Part shown: piece by piece, positions 26,901 to 34,981 of the stretch
How positions within the stretch are numbered: position 1 is the first letter of the stretch
How the letters are laid out: each line of letters starts with the position of its first letter
DNA from: Mesorhizobium kowhaii
Lineage (GTDB): Bacteria > Pseudomonadota > Alphaproteobacteria > Rhizobiales > Rhizobiaceae
DNA: 64,000 bases
NCBI RefSeq assembly: GCF_003253745.1
Contig: NZ_MZXV01000076.1
Span: 1-64,000 of the forward strand
Direction: 5' to 3'
Position numbers and translations under genes: made by a program
The notes under the pieces: model-generated
What the model was told of the DNA's origin: nothing
Database searches by the model: none
Seen by the model: the letters and a program-made list of their open reading frames with translations, nothing else

Positions 26901-29885
26901 GACCAGGTCCAGCCCGAGGAGACCGAACCGGAAACCGACCTCGTACTTGCCGAAGTAAGGTCCCAGCACGGTGCCTACCGCGGTGTAGGCATAGGGCGTC
27001 GTGTCGCTGTTGCCGTACTTCAAGCTGACGTTGCCCATACGTCCGATCACGAGGCAGCGCAGGTTTTCGTCAGTGAACAAGGCCGGGGTTACGAGTGAGG
27101 TAAGGACATCCATGGTGGCCAGTGCGACCGGATCTGCCATTGAGGGCAGGTCGAGCAACGCTTCAATCGGGCGGTCTCCGAGCTGTTGGAACAGCCGTGT
27201 GTATTCGCGCCGCACCCGATTTCTGGTGGGATGAGCCGTCCACCGAATCCCTACGCGATGCAGGTAGTCGAGCCCGACCAAAATGGCCAGGTCGCTTCGA
27301 CCAAGGCTCATGGAAAGGTCCACTCGAAGCCGCGTGACGCGGGCAAGGTCAGTTAGGCTCGTAGCGCGGCGCGACAAGGGCGCGAGGCGCGCCTCCGCCT
27401 CCGCCGTAGAACCTGTGAGGAATAGGCACTCGGCTCTCAGCAGCCCGAGCGCGAAGGCAAGCTCATACCGCCGATCCCATGCATCGTCTGGCAGCAGGGC
27501 GCCTCCCAAATCTGCATAGGTCAGCGCGGAAGTGTATGCCGCCGACGACCTTGCGCGGCGGGCGGCAGCTAGGTTCAGGTCGGCGAGGCGCTCGCGCTCC
27601 TTGCCCGACACGATCAGCGCCGTTCCTCGATTGAGGTGGCCGACAATCTCGAAAATGCGATCCGCAAGGGCCTCCAGAGGGGTGCGAGCGAGGAGCAAGC
27701 GACCGATCGCCAGATGCGCCACGACCTGTTCGTCTTCTGGAACCAGCGCGTAGGCGGCCTCCTGTACCCGATCGTGCAGGAACCGGTAGGACACCTCCTC
27801 GCGCAACACCAGCCCGGCCCGTACCGCAGCCCAAAATGCGGCGTGCACCGCTTCGTCGCTTTCGCCCCGGATCATGGTCAGCGTGTCGATCGTCGCGCGA
27901 TTGCCGAGGCAGGCCAGCATGTGCAGGGCACGTTGCGTTGAGGCTGGCAGGCGCCTGAGCTTACCGAGCATCAGATCCGCAACATTGTCAGCATAACCCT
28001 TCCCCCGAATGCCTTCGAGGTCCCAATCCCAGCGCCTGTGGGCACGATCGAAGCCAAGCAGCCCTTCCTCCGGCAGAGCCAGGATGAACTGAAGGGCAAA
28101 GAAGGGATTGCCGGCGCTCTTCTTATGCACTAGTCGCGCGAGCGGCAGGACACGGTTGCTCTCGCAATGAAGAGCATCAGCCAGCATCCGACTCACATCG
28201 GTCAGCCTTAGCGGAGTCAGTCCAACTTGATGTACGCGCCCGCCAGCCTCCCTGATCGCGGTCAGCCGCCGGATCAAGGGGTGGGTCGGCGGGACCTCGT
28301 CGTCACGATATGCACCGATCAAGAGCAGGTGACGCACCTCCGGGTGCGTGGTCAGATCCTCGAGCAGGTCGAGCGTCGCAGCGTCAAGCCATTGAAGGTC
28401 GTCGAGAAACAGCGCCAGCGGATGCTCCGGTCGGGCAAACACCGCCAACAGGCGTCTGACGATCAAATGGAAACGACGCTTGGCGTCCTGTGGTGCCAAC
28501 TCCGCGACGGGCGGCTGTGGCCCGATAAGCAACTCGAGGTCCGGAACGAGCGTCACCATCAGCCCGCCGTTGAAGCCCAAAGCTGCAGAGAGTGCTGAGC
28601 GCCAAGGATCGAGCTCGGCATCGCTCTTACCCAGCAGAGGCCGGAAAAGTCCCTGCAGCGCCTGCGCCAGGCTGGCGTAGGGAACATCGCGCTGGTTCTG
28701 GTCGAACTTGCCCGATGCGAACAACCCGCGCGATGGCACGAGCGCGCGATGGAGTTCATTCACGACCGTCGACTTGCCGGTCCCGGCCGGGCCGGAAACC
28801 AACACCAACTCAGGCCCGCCCGCAGCAACAACCCGGTCGAAGGCGGCAAGCAGGATGGCGATCTCACCCTCGCGGCCATACGGTTGCTCAGGAATGAGCA
28901 ACTTGTCGGGCAGATCCTGGGCAGCGATCGGAAATTCCTCGATCCACCCGCGACCCTCCGTTTCAGTCAGGGCGCGCCGCAGGTCGGCTTCCAGTCCGTC
29001 GGCGGTCTGGTAGCGCTCCTCGGCGTTCTTGGCGAGGAGTTTCATGACGATTGCCGAGACGGCGCGCGGCACTTTCGTCGCAGCTTCTGACGGTGGCACG
29101 GGTCGCCTGGCAATGTGACAGTGCACCCATTCCATGGGGTCCGCAGCGGAAAACGGCAGCCTACCGGTCACCATCTCGTAAAACGTGACACCGGTCGAGT
29201 AGAGGTCGCTGCGCGAGTCGACGGATCGGTTCATGCGGCCCGTTTGCTCGGGCGCCATGTATGCGAGGGTGCCGGCAATCACCTCGGGAGGCTCGGGCGC
29301 TTGGCGCTCGCGCGTAAGGCGCGACGCCAGGCCGAAGCCGGTGAGTCGAACCTGACAGTCTGCTTCGTTCACCAAGATGTTCGCCGGCTTGATGTCCCGA
29401 TGAATGAGACCGCGCTCATGGACCTTGCCGACCGCTGCGGTGATGCCGATAGCAAGCCGCAGGAAGGTCGAAAGCTCGATCGCCATTCCCTCCTTTCGCG
29501 GTGCGAGCAGCTGGCTAAGCGGCACGCCGCCGCAGTCTTCCAGGACAAGCGTGCTATGGCCGGCTTCTTTGTTGAAAGCCAGCGGCTTCGCTGCCCATGC
29601 GCTGTCGAGCTCGTCGCGAAGCGCGTACTCGTGTGCGAGCCTGTCGAGGCTGGCGAGGGTGGGGAGCTCGGCCGCAAGCCGCACGATCAGAACGGGCTGC
29701 GGCCCCGCTTTCTGATCCTGGAGCACTTGGCGCGTGAAGATGCGATCGCCCTCGTCCCAGACGGCGAGGTGTCCTCCAAAAACACCAGTCTGTATCGTCT
29801 GCTGTCCAGGATCGGCAGCGCCTTGCTTGGTGTTTTTGACTTTCCTGGCGCGCCTTTTCGGGACGCCTTGGACGGTGTCGTCCAT
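23925..29885 (-). CDS. Giant serine/threonine kinase - AAA ATPase - GAF - PAS - histidine kinase
   Basis: About 1986 aa from ATG 29885 (an upstream TTG at 30008 would add 41 residues). Numbering below is from that longer form. Order: eukaryote-type kinase domain (about 70-345) with IHRDIKPANIL (203-213); AAA/ORC-like ATPase (about 375-690) with GPAGTGKST (406-414) and FLDDLQWLD; a long helical TPR-like region (about 750-1350); GAF (about 1390-1560); two PAS domains (about 1570-1790); HisKA with His1811 in SIAHEVRQPL; and a C-terminal HATPase (NAKDAM, GMGLGLTISRS). The kinase DFG triad reads GFG, so the first domain may be inactive or atypical, although this substitution is thought to recur in the family. 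No membrane segment: cytoplasmic. It forms a likely operon with two FixJ-type regulators. Confidence 0.9.
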   Translation of the reverse strand: MDDTVQGVPKRRARKVKNTKQGAADPGQQTIQTGVFGGHLAVWDEGDRIFTRQVLQDQKAGPQPVLIVRLAAELPTLASLDRLAHEYALRDELDSAWAAKPLAFNKEAGHSTLVLEDCGGVPLSQLLAPRKEGMAIELSTFLRLAIGITAAVGKVHERGLIHRDIKPANILVNEADCQVRLTGFGLASRLTRERQAPEPPEVIAGTLAYMAPEQTGRMNRSVDSRSDLYSTGVTFYEMVTGRLPFSAADPMEWVHCHIARRPVPPSEAATKVPRAVSAIVMKLLAKNAEERYQTADGLEADLRRALTETEGRGWIEEFPIAAQDLPDKLLIPEQPYGREGEIAILLAAFDRVVAAGGPELVLVSGPAGTGKSTVVNELHRALVPSRGLFASGKFDQNQRDVPYASLAQALQGLFRPLLGKSDAELDPWRSALSAALGFNGGLMVTLVPDLELLIGPQPPVAELAPQDAKRRFHLIVRRLLAVFARPEHPLALFLDDLQWLDAATLDLLEDLTTHPEVRHLLLIGAYRDDEVPPTHPLIRRLTAIREAGGRVHQVGLTPLRLTDVSRMLADALHCESNRVLPLARLVHKKSAGNPFFALQFILALPEEGLLGFDRAHRRWDWDLEGIRGKGYADNVADLMLGKLRRLPASTQRALHMLACLGNRATIDTLTMIRGESDEAVHAAFWAAVRAGLVLREEVSYRFLHDRVQEAAYALVPEDEQVVAHLAIGRLLLARTPLEALADRIFEIVGHLNRGTALIVSGKERERLADLNLAAARRARSSAAYTSALTYADLGGALLPDDAWDRRYELAFALGLLRAECLFLTGSTAEAEARLAPLSRRATSLTDLARVTRLRVDLSMSLGRSDLAILVGLDYLHRVGIRWTAHPTRNRVRREYTRLFQQLGDRPIEALLDLPSMADPVALATMDVLTSLVTPALFTDENLRCLVIGRMGNVSLKYGNSDTTPYAYTAVGTVLGPYFGKYEVGFRFGLLGLDLVEQPGMDRLKARVYLAFGNLAKSSPRHVRTGRALAGRVFDTAQQVGDLTYAVLSRNNLLTYLLAGGEPLSEVERDAQAGLDFARQAGFGVVVGFIAGQLQLVRTLRGLTPVFGCFNDTGFDEFQFERDIDGRPGSCLYWIRKLQARWLAGEYVTALAAASKAQGLLWMTPAIFERAEYHFYAGLSLAALCDEVSATDSSQHRKDLRGHRRQLEEWSKHCPENFGSRAALLGAESARLDKRTLDAERLYEQAAQLARTNLLPNDEAIAYDRASAFYRRRGFDQIAALYLQNARRSYQRWGADGKVRQLDELFPQLRNEETAAAATGTIEAPVEHLDLATVIKVSQAVSGEIVLERLIETVLRIALEQAGGERGLLIGSQGSEPRLMAEASTNGNAIEVDLRDEPLESVSLPGSVLRYVMRTKESVILDSTTSNEAFAEDPYLIQHPGLSILCMPLLNQSVLSGVLYVENNLASRVFAPARMAVLKILASQAATALVNTGLYRDLEEREGRIRRLVEANIIGIFIRDIDGRIVEANEAFLSMVGYGRDDLLGGRLSSAQLTTEEWRDRDAEAEAELKAVGSVQPFEKEYRRKDGSRVPVLIGEASFEGSANQAVAFVLDLSERKRGEEKLRASESRFRTFVDHATDAFFLHTDDLTVIDVNRQACEGLGYSREELIGMHPREFDGGLDQEALATVVNQVDSGQTTTFETLHRRKDGTVFPVEIRAGRFQLGHEWLRLSLVRDITDRKQAENALQLAQAELAHVSRLTMMGELAASIAHEVRQPLTGLVGSGNAALRYLDADPRDIISARRAVERMVSDAFRASEVIDRIRAMAKKSPERREWLSINEVVLETIALITTDLQRATVSLTTKLSNNLPVVLGDQVQIQQVILNLLMNAKDAMAGNPIGSRELSISTEQLVDDTIMVAVRDSGPRIDSAKIEEMFEAFYSSKPKGMGLGLTISRSIIEAHNGKLWAVPNGPRGAIFQFTLPVEGKSQ

Positions 29886-30005
29886 CACCACACCGCTTTC
29901 TTCGCATCTGCCATCGCCTCCAACTCCGAGACTGGCATCAGCAGTTCTAGTCAGGGTTCCATCACTTCTGCTTCGTGTCAACGCGCTCCGCTTGGGGGAT
30001 TCCCT

Positions 30006-30043
30006 CAAAGCTAATCCAATCAGGCAAAGCTAATCCAATCAGG
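30006..30043. repeat. Two tandem 19-base repeats
   Basis: CAAAGCTAATCCAATCAGG occurs twice back to back (30006-30024 and 30025-30043) with no mismatch, just upstream of the giant kinase start. It may be a slippage duplication or a paired binding site. Confidence 0.7.
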
Positions 30044-30423
30044 CGCTCGGGGTCATCTCGCAGACCTTCTCGCTCGAAGAGTAGGCTCGTCAAATAGGGT
30101 CGTGACAAAATTCGAGCGTCGACGCCTTTTGAAGGGTAGCCGCGCCGGTTAAGCGGGCATGTTGTTGCGGTCAAAGTGCACACCGGCGCGGCAGGTTTGC
30201 CCCTGGTGGGGGGATTCCAAAGGCCGCAGTGAGATTAACACTACTGCGGCTGCTGCCGGTATTATGCCGAGGTATACAGGCCTAACCGTTTGCACAAACC
30301 TTCTAAACCAGCCCAACTAACGTCGGGGGGCTCACCGCATCTCTCGTTCGCAGTCATATGGGGGCTCGCACGGCTGGGATGCCCAGGACAACTTGGCGGG
30401 AAGTTCGGGTAGCCTAAGGCAGG
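30044..30423. other. Intergenic region upstream of the giant kinase
   Basis: No frame looks like a real protein. It should contain the promoter of the kinase operon. It holds the tandem 19-base repeat at its left edge and the second copy of the shared intergenic motif (30256-30287). Confidence 0.45.
30256..30287 (-). promoter_or_regulatory. Shared intergenic motif, copy 2
   Basis: On the plus strand: CCGG-TATTATGCCGAGGTATA-N5-CTAACC. It matches the copies at 31969 and 39678 closely. It lies about 370 bases upstream of the giant kinase start codon on the minus strand. Confidence 0.45.
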
Positions 30424-30846
30424 TCAGTGTGCAAGGCATCGGCTGGCGTCTCGAGGATCGCTGACCACTGAACCTGCCGGAGATCCATGTTGCTGCAGCA
30501 CGCCACGGGTAATTCTATCCCGTCGGGGTTTTGCTGCGCGCTGGCGTGGCTCGAATGGCTTAGGAAAGTGAGCGGTGGTAGTGAGCTGAACAGGCGGCCA
30601 AAATCCATCCCAATCATGTGCGAGAATCCTCCATGGGGTGTTTGCCTTGGCGTCCTCCCAACACATCTTAGAGCAGAAGTAATACCGGACGGGTCGCCCG
30701 TAAAAAACGCGGCAACATGTTATACACATCATTGTAGTAGTACCTTCACATAGTCCACGAACATCCGACGGACCGAGCACGACGAGCGGCGTGTCCTTTT
30801 GGGGCAAGCAATAGCCCTTCAGCCGGAGTTGCTGAGGTTGCGCCAT
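30424..30846 (-). CDS. Putative small zinc-binding protein
   Basis: A 140-aa frame whose middle part reads like a real zinc finger. MCITCCRVFYGRPVRYYFCSKMC has Cys-x2-Cys-Cys and Cys-x3-Cys pairs, similar in layout to FCS/TRASH-type fingers, followed by an aromatic stretch (WRILAHDWDGFWPP). The C-terminal third is Arg-rich and less convincing. The ribosome-binding site before 30846 is weak; an internal start at Met39-40 is possible. It may be an intact small gene or a remnant. No named family is claimed. Confidence 0.38.
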   Translation of the reverse strand: MAQPQQLRLKGYCLPQKDTPLVVLGPSDVRGLCEGTTTMMCITCCRVFYGRPVRYYFCSKMCWEDAKANTPWRILAHDWDGFWPPVQLTTTAHFPKPFEPRQRAAKPRRDRITRGVLQQHGSPAGSVVSDPRDASRCLAH

Positions 30847-31120
30847 GCCGCCGCTGCCGATTTCATGCCGGCTTTGGGGCTCGTTGCCGTGCGACGAGGC
30901 AGATTGAATCGGGCGACTTCTTCACAGGTGGGCATTGACTCGCCTTCGTCGAAAGTTGCGCAGAAGGGGCAGCGCCGGTTCCGGTTCAACCCCAATCTTG
31001 CCGCGTGCAGATGCAGGGCCTGGGCCGCGCATATAATGAAGTTCCGGCCGGTAGCTTGGAACCACCCACTCCCAAAGCGCCGTCAGGCATCTTGCGAGCA
31101 GAGCAGAGATATCCATGATG

Positions 31121-31909
31121 CTATTCCCCTTCCCGCCTAGCGCCAGCTCCGTTGCTCGAACTCGCCCACGTTGCGGGCAGCCACATATCAATTGTGGTGC
31201 CATGTCGGTGCTTGCTGGTTATCGACAGTCCGCCGCCCAGACTTTCCACGATCTGCCTGACGGTCGCCAGGCCCAGACCGGTTCCGTTTCTCTTTGTCGA
31301 GAAATTCGGCTGGCCCGCCATTTTCAGTGTCCGGTCTTCCATGCCAACGCCATTGTCGCTGACGGAAAGCCGGATCATCCGTTTTGGCAGACCCGTTTTG
31401 CTTGAAGGCGGAAACGCCAAGTCGACAGCAATGGTGAGGTCACCGCCGCCAGGCATGGCGTCGCGTGCGTTTAAAACGACATTGAGAAGAGCTCGTTCGA
31501 CGAGCTGCTGGTCGATCATGGCCGGCGGCAGCCTGTCCGCTACCTCCAGGGTCAGTCTGATGTTCGGTGAGAGGATGCTGGTAAGCACGAACTCGAGCTG
31601 CGCGAGCAGCTGGTGCATATCTGTCGGTTCGGGCATTGCCGGCCTCGGGTTTGCAAAGTCGAGAAGTTGCCGGGCGAGAACCTTCGCCCGAAACGCGCAG
31701 TAGATGGCAGCATCGATTTTTCCGAGCTCCCTGCCCGTGCTATCGCGGCGGCGCTGCAACTCTTCCAAGATATTCACAATTGGTGTGAGCTGATTGTTGA
31801 AATCGTGAACGATCGATGAGAGCAACAGGCGCGGGTCGATTTGCATGTAGGGAGCGTCCGATCCACGTGAATCGCAACGGCTGGATTGCGAGGCATTGTA
31901 TTCTAACAT
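31121..31909 (-). CDS. Sensor-less histidine kinase (HDFNN type)
   Basis: About 262 aa from ATG 31909, which has AGGAG six bases upstream. The phospho-acceptor region is LSSIVHDFNNQLTPI, with the HDFNN variant of the H-box seen in hybrid kinases. A HATPase domain follows (NVVLNARDAMPGGG, SDNGVGM, NGTGLGLATV). There is no sensor domain or membrane segment, so input must come through a partner. No receiver gene is adjacent; nearest candidates are the receivers at 21.8-23.9 kb. Confidence 0.88.
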   Translation of the reverse strand: MLEYNASQSSRCDSRGSDAPYMQIDPRLLLSSIVHDFNNQLTPIVNILEELQRRRDSTGRELGKIDAAIYCAFRAKVLARQLLDFANPRPAMPEPTDMHQLLAQLEFVLTSILSPNIRLTLEVADRLPPAMIDQQLVERALLNVVLNARDAMPGGGDLTIAVDLAFPPSSKTGLPKRMIRLSVSDNGVGMEDRTLKMAGQPNFSTKRNGTGLGLATVRQIVESLGGGLSITSKHRHGTTIDMWLPATWASSSNGAGARREGE

Positions 31910-31968
31910 GCTTCTCTCCTGACCTTTCGGCATTACTCCAATGACAGCAAACAACAGAGGAAGTGGAC

Positions 31969-32000
31969 CCGCTATTATGCCGACGTATTAACGGCTAGCC
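31969..32000 (-). promoter_or_regulatory. Shared intergenic motif, copy 3
   Basis: On the plus strand: CCGC-TATTATGCCGACGTATT-N5-CTAGCC. It stands 60 bases upstream of the ATG of the HDFNN histidine kinase on the minus strand, a normal promoter distance. Confidence 0.5.
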
Positions 32001-32078
32001 TTTTGGTCCATCGACTGACCAGAATCGACGCCAGAGCGTGGGTGAGGTCCGGCGGTCAGATTTCATATTGAACGCATG

Positions 32079-32091
32079 AGTCAACTTGACT
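32079..32091. promoter_or_regulatory. Palindrome upstream of TetR gene, candidate autoregulatory operator
   Basis: AGTCAA-C-TTGACT is a perfect 13-base palindrome 36 bases before the TetR start at 32128. It overlaps the likely core promoter, as expected for an autorepressing TetR protein. It also lies between that gene and the divergent histidine kinase. Confidence 0.5.
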
Positions 32092-32127
32092 ATATCGCCA
32101 AATGACGATGCAACAAGGGCATAACGG

Positions 32128-32766
32128 ATGGCAAAGATCGATTTGGCGCGCAGGGCGGAGATTGGCCGCGAGCGCCGGGCCCGGACTAGGGCGCAGATTC
32201 TGGAAGCGGGAGCGTCGATGCTGGCGGAGAGGCCTCCCGAAGGACTTACGGTAGATGCACTGGTGGAGGCAGCTGGCGTCGCCAAGGGTACGTTCTACTA
32301 CCACTTTCAGAGCATTGATGAACTGGTCGCCGCGGTGGGCGCTTGCCTAGACGAGAGCTTTAACGAGCTGCTGACGCCTGCTCGGATCGAGCTCAACGAT
32401 CCGGTCGACCGTCTGTCTTTCGCGTTTACGCAGTTCCTTGAAAAGGCGAGTTCCGATGCCGGATGGGCACGCCTTGTCGTTCAGAGCGCGCACACCTCCA
32501 CTGAATTCGGCCGCGGTGTTCGCGCCAAGCTCAAAGCGGACATCTCCGAAGCACTCCACCAGGGCCGCATGAGCCTTCAGGACGTTGAACTCGCCGTTGA
32601 CATCGTAATGGGCATATGGCTGCAGGTCACCCGCGGTATTCTCGATCGAGGCACCCGACCCGAAACGACGCGCCAAGCTGTCGAGGCGGTGCTAGGAGCC
32701 CTTGGTGTGACCAGATCAACCAGTAGCTCGAATGCCGGTGGCGGTAGAAAGGGCTCGGGCAAGTGA
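32128..32766 (+). CDS. TetR-family transcriptional regulator
   Basis: A 212-aa regulator with the TetR N-terminal helix-turn-helix (about 17-63: RTRAQILEAGASMLAER, LTVDALVEAAGVAKGTFYYHF). A divergent C-terminal ligand-binding and dimerisation domain follows, with a Gly/Ser-rich tail. A perfect palindrome 36 bases upstream is the obvious candidate operator. The divergent neighbour is the HDFNN histidine kinase. The target and ligand are unknown. Confidence 0.9.
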   Translation: MAKIDLARRAEIGRERRARTRAQILEAGASMLAERPPEGLTVDALVEAAGVAKGTFYYHFQSIDELVAAVGACLDESFNELLTPARIELNDPVDRLSFAFTQFLEKASSDAGWARLVVQSAHTSTEFGRGVRAKLKADISEALHQGRMSLQDVELAVDIVMGIWLQVTRGILDRGTRPETTRQAVEAVLGALGVTRSTSSSNAGGGRKGSGK

Positions 32767-33024
32767 AGTAAGCTTGTGAGGTCGCAGCGCGGAGCGCGAC
32801 GGGTGTTGCGTCGCGCGGGCTGCCGATTCGACCTGGTTAAGCTGCCGATCTGAGATACTACCGTAGCGAAACAGACCCCAGCGCGGTCGCAAAACGACGC
32901 TCTGGCGAGCGGCTAGCTTCGGCTCGTGGCTGCGAGTTACAATCTCGCTCACCGCTTGCTCATTCCGAGGATGCCAGGCAGGAGCGGGCCTGAATCGAAA
33001 TGATGAAGCTGAAGGCACGGGGTC

Positions 33025-33843
33025 CTAGCAAGCCGTCCCTTGGACTTCTTCGGTAACAACTTCAAAGCCCGCAAGTCTCGATGCGCCGAAACTTGTTGAG
33101 AGAGCAACATCGGTCGCGTCGCAGCCGGTCGCCATCAGGATCCTACCTATGCGAGGACGGTTATGCCGAGGATCAAATGCGAACCAGTGACCGCTTAAAT
33201 ATGCTTCAAACCATGCGCTGAAATCCATGGGTTCCGGCGCCGGTGGCACGCCAATGTCGCCAAGATAGCCGGTGCAATAGCGCGCAGGGACATTCATGCA
33301 GCGGCACAGCGAGATTGCCAGATGCGCAAAATCACGGCAGACGCCGGTTCCATCGTTGAGAGCACCATGCGCGGTCCGCATAGGGTCCGCAGCTTGGTAG
33401 TCAAAAGCAATGTGATCATGCACAAAATTGCAGATCGCCTGAACTCGCGCCCATCCGGGCGGGGTATCCCCAAAGCTCGCCCAGGCGAAGTCGCCGAGCC
33501 GATCGGTGTCGCAATAGCGACTGCCGAGCAGAAACCTAAGCACCTCGTCCGGCAGTTCCTTGATGTCGTGCTGCACGGCGTCTGGCACGACGACTTCAGA
33601 CCTACCGGTGTCGTAAATTTCGAAGCTCGTCGATATCGTTGTCAGCCCTTCAGGCGCCTCTATTCTCGTGCAGGCGTTGCCGAAGGCGTCGATGTAACCG
33701 CGGGCTTCAATCGGGCGGTCAAAGCCTATGACATGTTCCGTTAGTAGATCGATGCGACGCGAAGGATGGATATCAAGGACCAACAGCATTGGTGTCGGTT
33801 TTGGACATTCGTAGGTAAGGCTGAAACCTGCGCGGATCCGCAT
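33025..33843 (-). CDS. Transglutaminase-like protein, catalytic His position is Ser
   Basis: A 272-aa protein of the bacterial transglutaminase-like (cysteine-protease fold) family. The nucleophile motif GTGVCRDFAHL gives Cys169, and the Asp is in FAFDPRHN (Asp224). The segment that usually reads with His before AW is PMDFSAWFEAYL here, so Ser209 stands at the expected His. This may be a subgroup feature or a loss of activity. It is 66 bases downstream of a second transglutaminase-like gene on the same strand, probably one transcript. Such paired genes are common in rhizobia; the substrate is unknown. Confidence 0.85.
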   Translation of the reverse strand: MRIRAGFSLTYECPKPTPMLLVLDIHPSRRIDLLTEHVIGFDRPIEARGYIDAFGNACTRIEAPEGLTTISTSFEIYDTGRSEVVVPDAVQHDIKELPDEVLRFLLGSRYCDTDRLGDFAWASFGDTPPGWARVQAICNFVHDHIAFDYQAADPMRTAHGALNDGTGVCRDFAHLAISLCRCMNVPARYCTGYLGDIGVPPAPEPMDFSAWFEAYLSGHWFAFDPRHNRPRIGRILMATGCDATDVALSTSFGASRLAGFEVVTEEVQGTAC

Positions 33844-33909
33844 TGATGCTCCAATCTTTGCTTCAGGAGCCGGGCAAACTCCAGATTACCCAATCAGTTC
33901 CACAAATTA

Positions 33910-34809
33910 TTAGACGAAGCTAATTTTCGTTGGCGCGTTTTCCTTCGCCACCTTCACCTCAACGGTCATGCCCAGAAAACTTGAGGCGCTGCCTGCGTAG
34001 GTCCCTGAAAGAGGGATGGCTTGCCGAGGGTGCCTGGCTACAGCCACCCGGATCAAATCCCGGTTGCCGACAATGCCATTGGTAGGATCGAACTCGATCC
34101 AGCCGGCGCCGGGCAAGTAGACCTGGCACCATGCATGCGTGGATCCTCCGCCGCGGATAGCATCGCTATCACGGCTGGGCACATAGACATAGCCGGTCAC
34201 GAAGCGGGCGGCAAAGCCGAGCGAGCGAACCGCTTCCATCATGAAAAGCGCAAAGTCCCGGCATGTCCCTTTGCGCAGATGCAAGGTCATGAGCGGTGGT
34301 TGGGTTCCGGTTTCGAACCGGCGGGAATATGCGAAGCTCTCATGGATGGCGTAGCAGAGCGTCATCAACAGTTTTCCGGTCTCGGTGTGTCCTGATGCAC
34401 TGACGAACTGTCGCGCCCATTTACCGACCTCATCGCCGGCATCGGCATGATGGCGTTCCATTGTTTGCGCCAGGTCGACCGCCTCGTCGGGATCATAGGC
34501 GAATGGATAAGTCAGGGCGGCCTCATCGATACGGAAATCAGGCGAATGCTGCGGCGTATGATCGAGGCAAATATCTGTCGCGAAATGGAGTTCGCTGGCC
34601 GAACCCTTGAATTCGATCACCGCAACACAGTTCCCAAAAACGTCATGGATCCATCGAACCTCCCTCGGCATAGGATCAACGGTCAAGGAGTGGTCCAGAA
34701 GTCGCTGATCGAAACTGTCGCGCGGCCTAAACATTAGCCGGTGCTCGCCGAACCTTACTCGTCGGCTATACCGATATACGGTCGTGTGCTTGACTGAAAA
34801 AATCGGCAT
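33910..34809 (-). CDS. Transglutaminase-like cysteine protease/amidase
   Basis: A 299-aa protein with an N-terminal beta-rich domain (about 1-90, SVKHTTVYRYSRRVRFGEHR) and a transglutaminase core. All three catalytic residues are visible: Cys183 in RKGTCRDFALF, His225 in GSTHAWCQVYLP and Asp241 in WIEFDPTNG. It likely cleaves or forms amide bonds in peptides. It is cytoplasmic by lack of signal peptide. It is first in the pair with the Ser-variant paralogue at 33025-33843, so a catalytic/non-catalytic partnership is possible. Confidence 0.9.
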   Translation of the reverse strand: MPIFSVKHTTVYRYSRRVRFGEHRLMFRPRDSFDQRLLDHSLTVDPMPREVRWIHDVFGNCVAVIEFKGSASELHFATDICLDHTPQHSPDFRIDEAALTYPFAYDPDEAVDLAQTMERHHADAGDEVGKWARQFVSASGHTETGKLLMTLCYAIHESFAYSRRFETGTQPPLMTLHLRKGTCRDFALFMMEAVRSLGFAARFVTGYVYVPSRDSDAIRGGGSTHAWCQVYLPGAGWIEFDPTNGIVGNRDLIRVAVARHPRQAIPLSGTYAGSASSFLGMTVEVKVAKENAPTKISFV

Positions 34810-34945
34810 CGGCGTCCGTCAATGACCTTGCTGGAAAGTCCCTAGACAACCTAGCGCCTAATCGGAACAGGCACGATCTGTTTCGACTCAGATGACACAA
34901 CCGGGGCGGCCCCAACAGTTCTCAAGCCTGCGCCCTAAGAGTGAT

Positions 34946-34975
34946 GGCGAGCCACGGTTGAGTCCGTGGCTCGCC
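34946..34975 (-). terminator. Strong hairpin after the RND operon
   Basis: A 12-base perfect stem (GGCGAGCCACGG / CCGTGGCTCGCC) with a 6-base loop ends seven bases from the RND permease stop codon. It is the likely end of the efflux transcript, although a T-run is weak. Confidence 0.7.
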
Positions 34976-34981
34976 GTTCTA

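Noticed and set aside
29962..30183. 73-codon minus-strand frame covering the tandem 19-base repeat
   Set aside because: Overlaps the giant kinase start region and has no supporting start signal.
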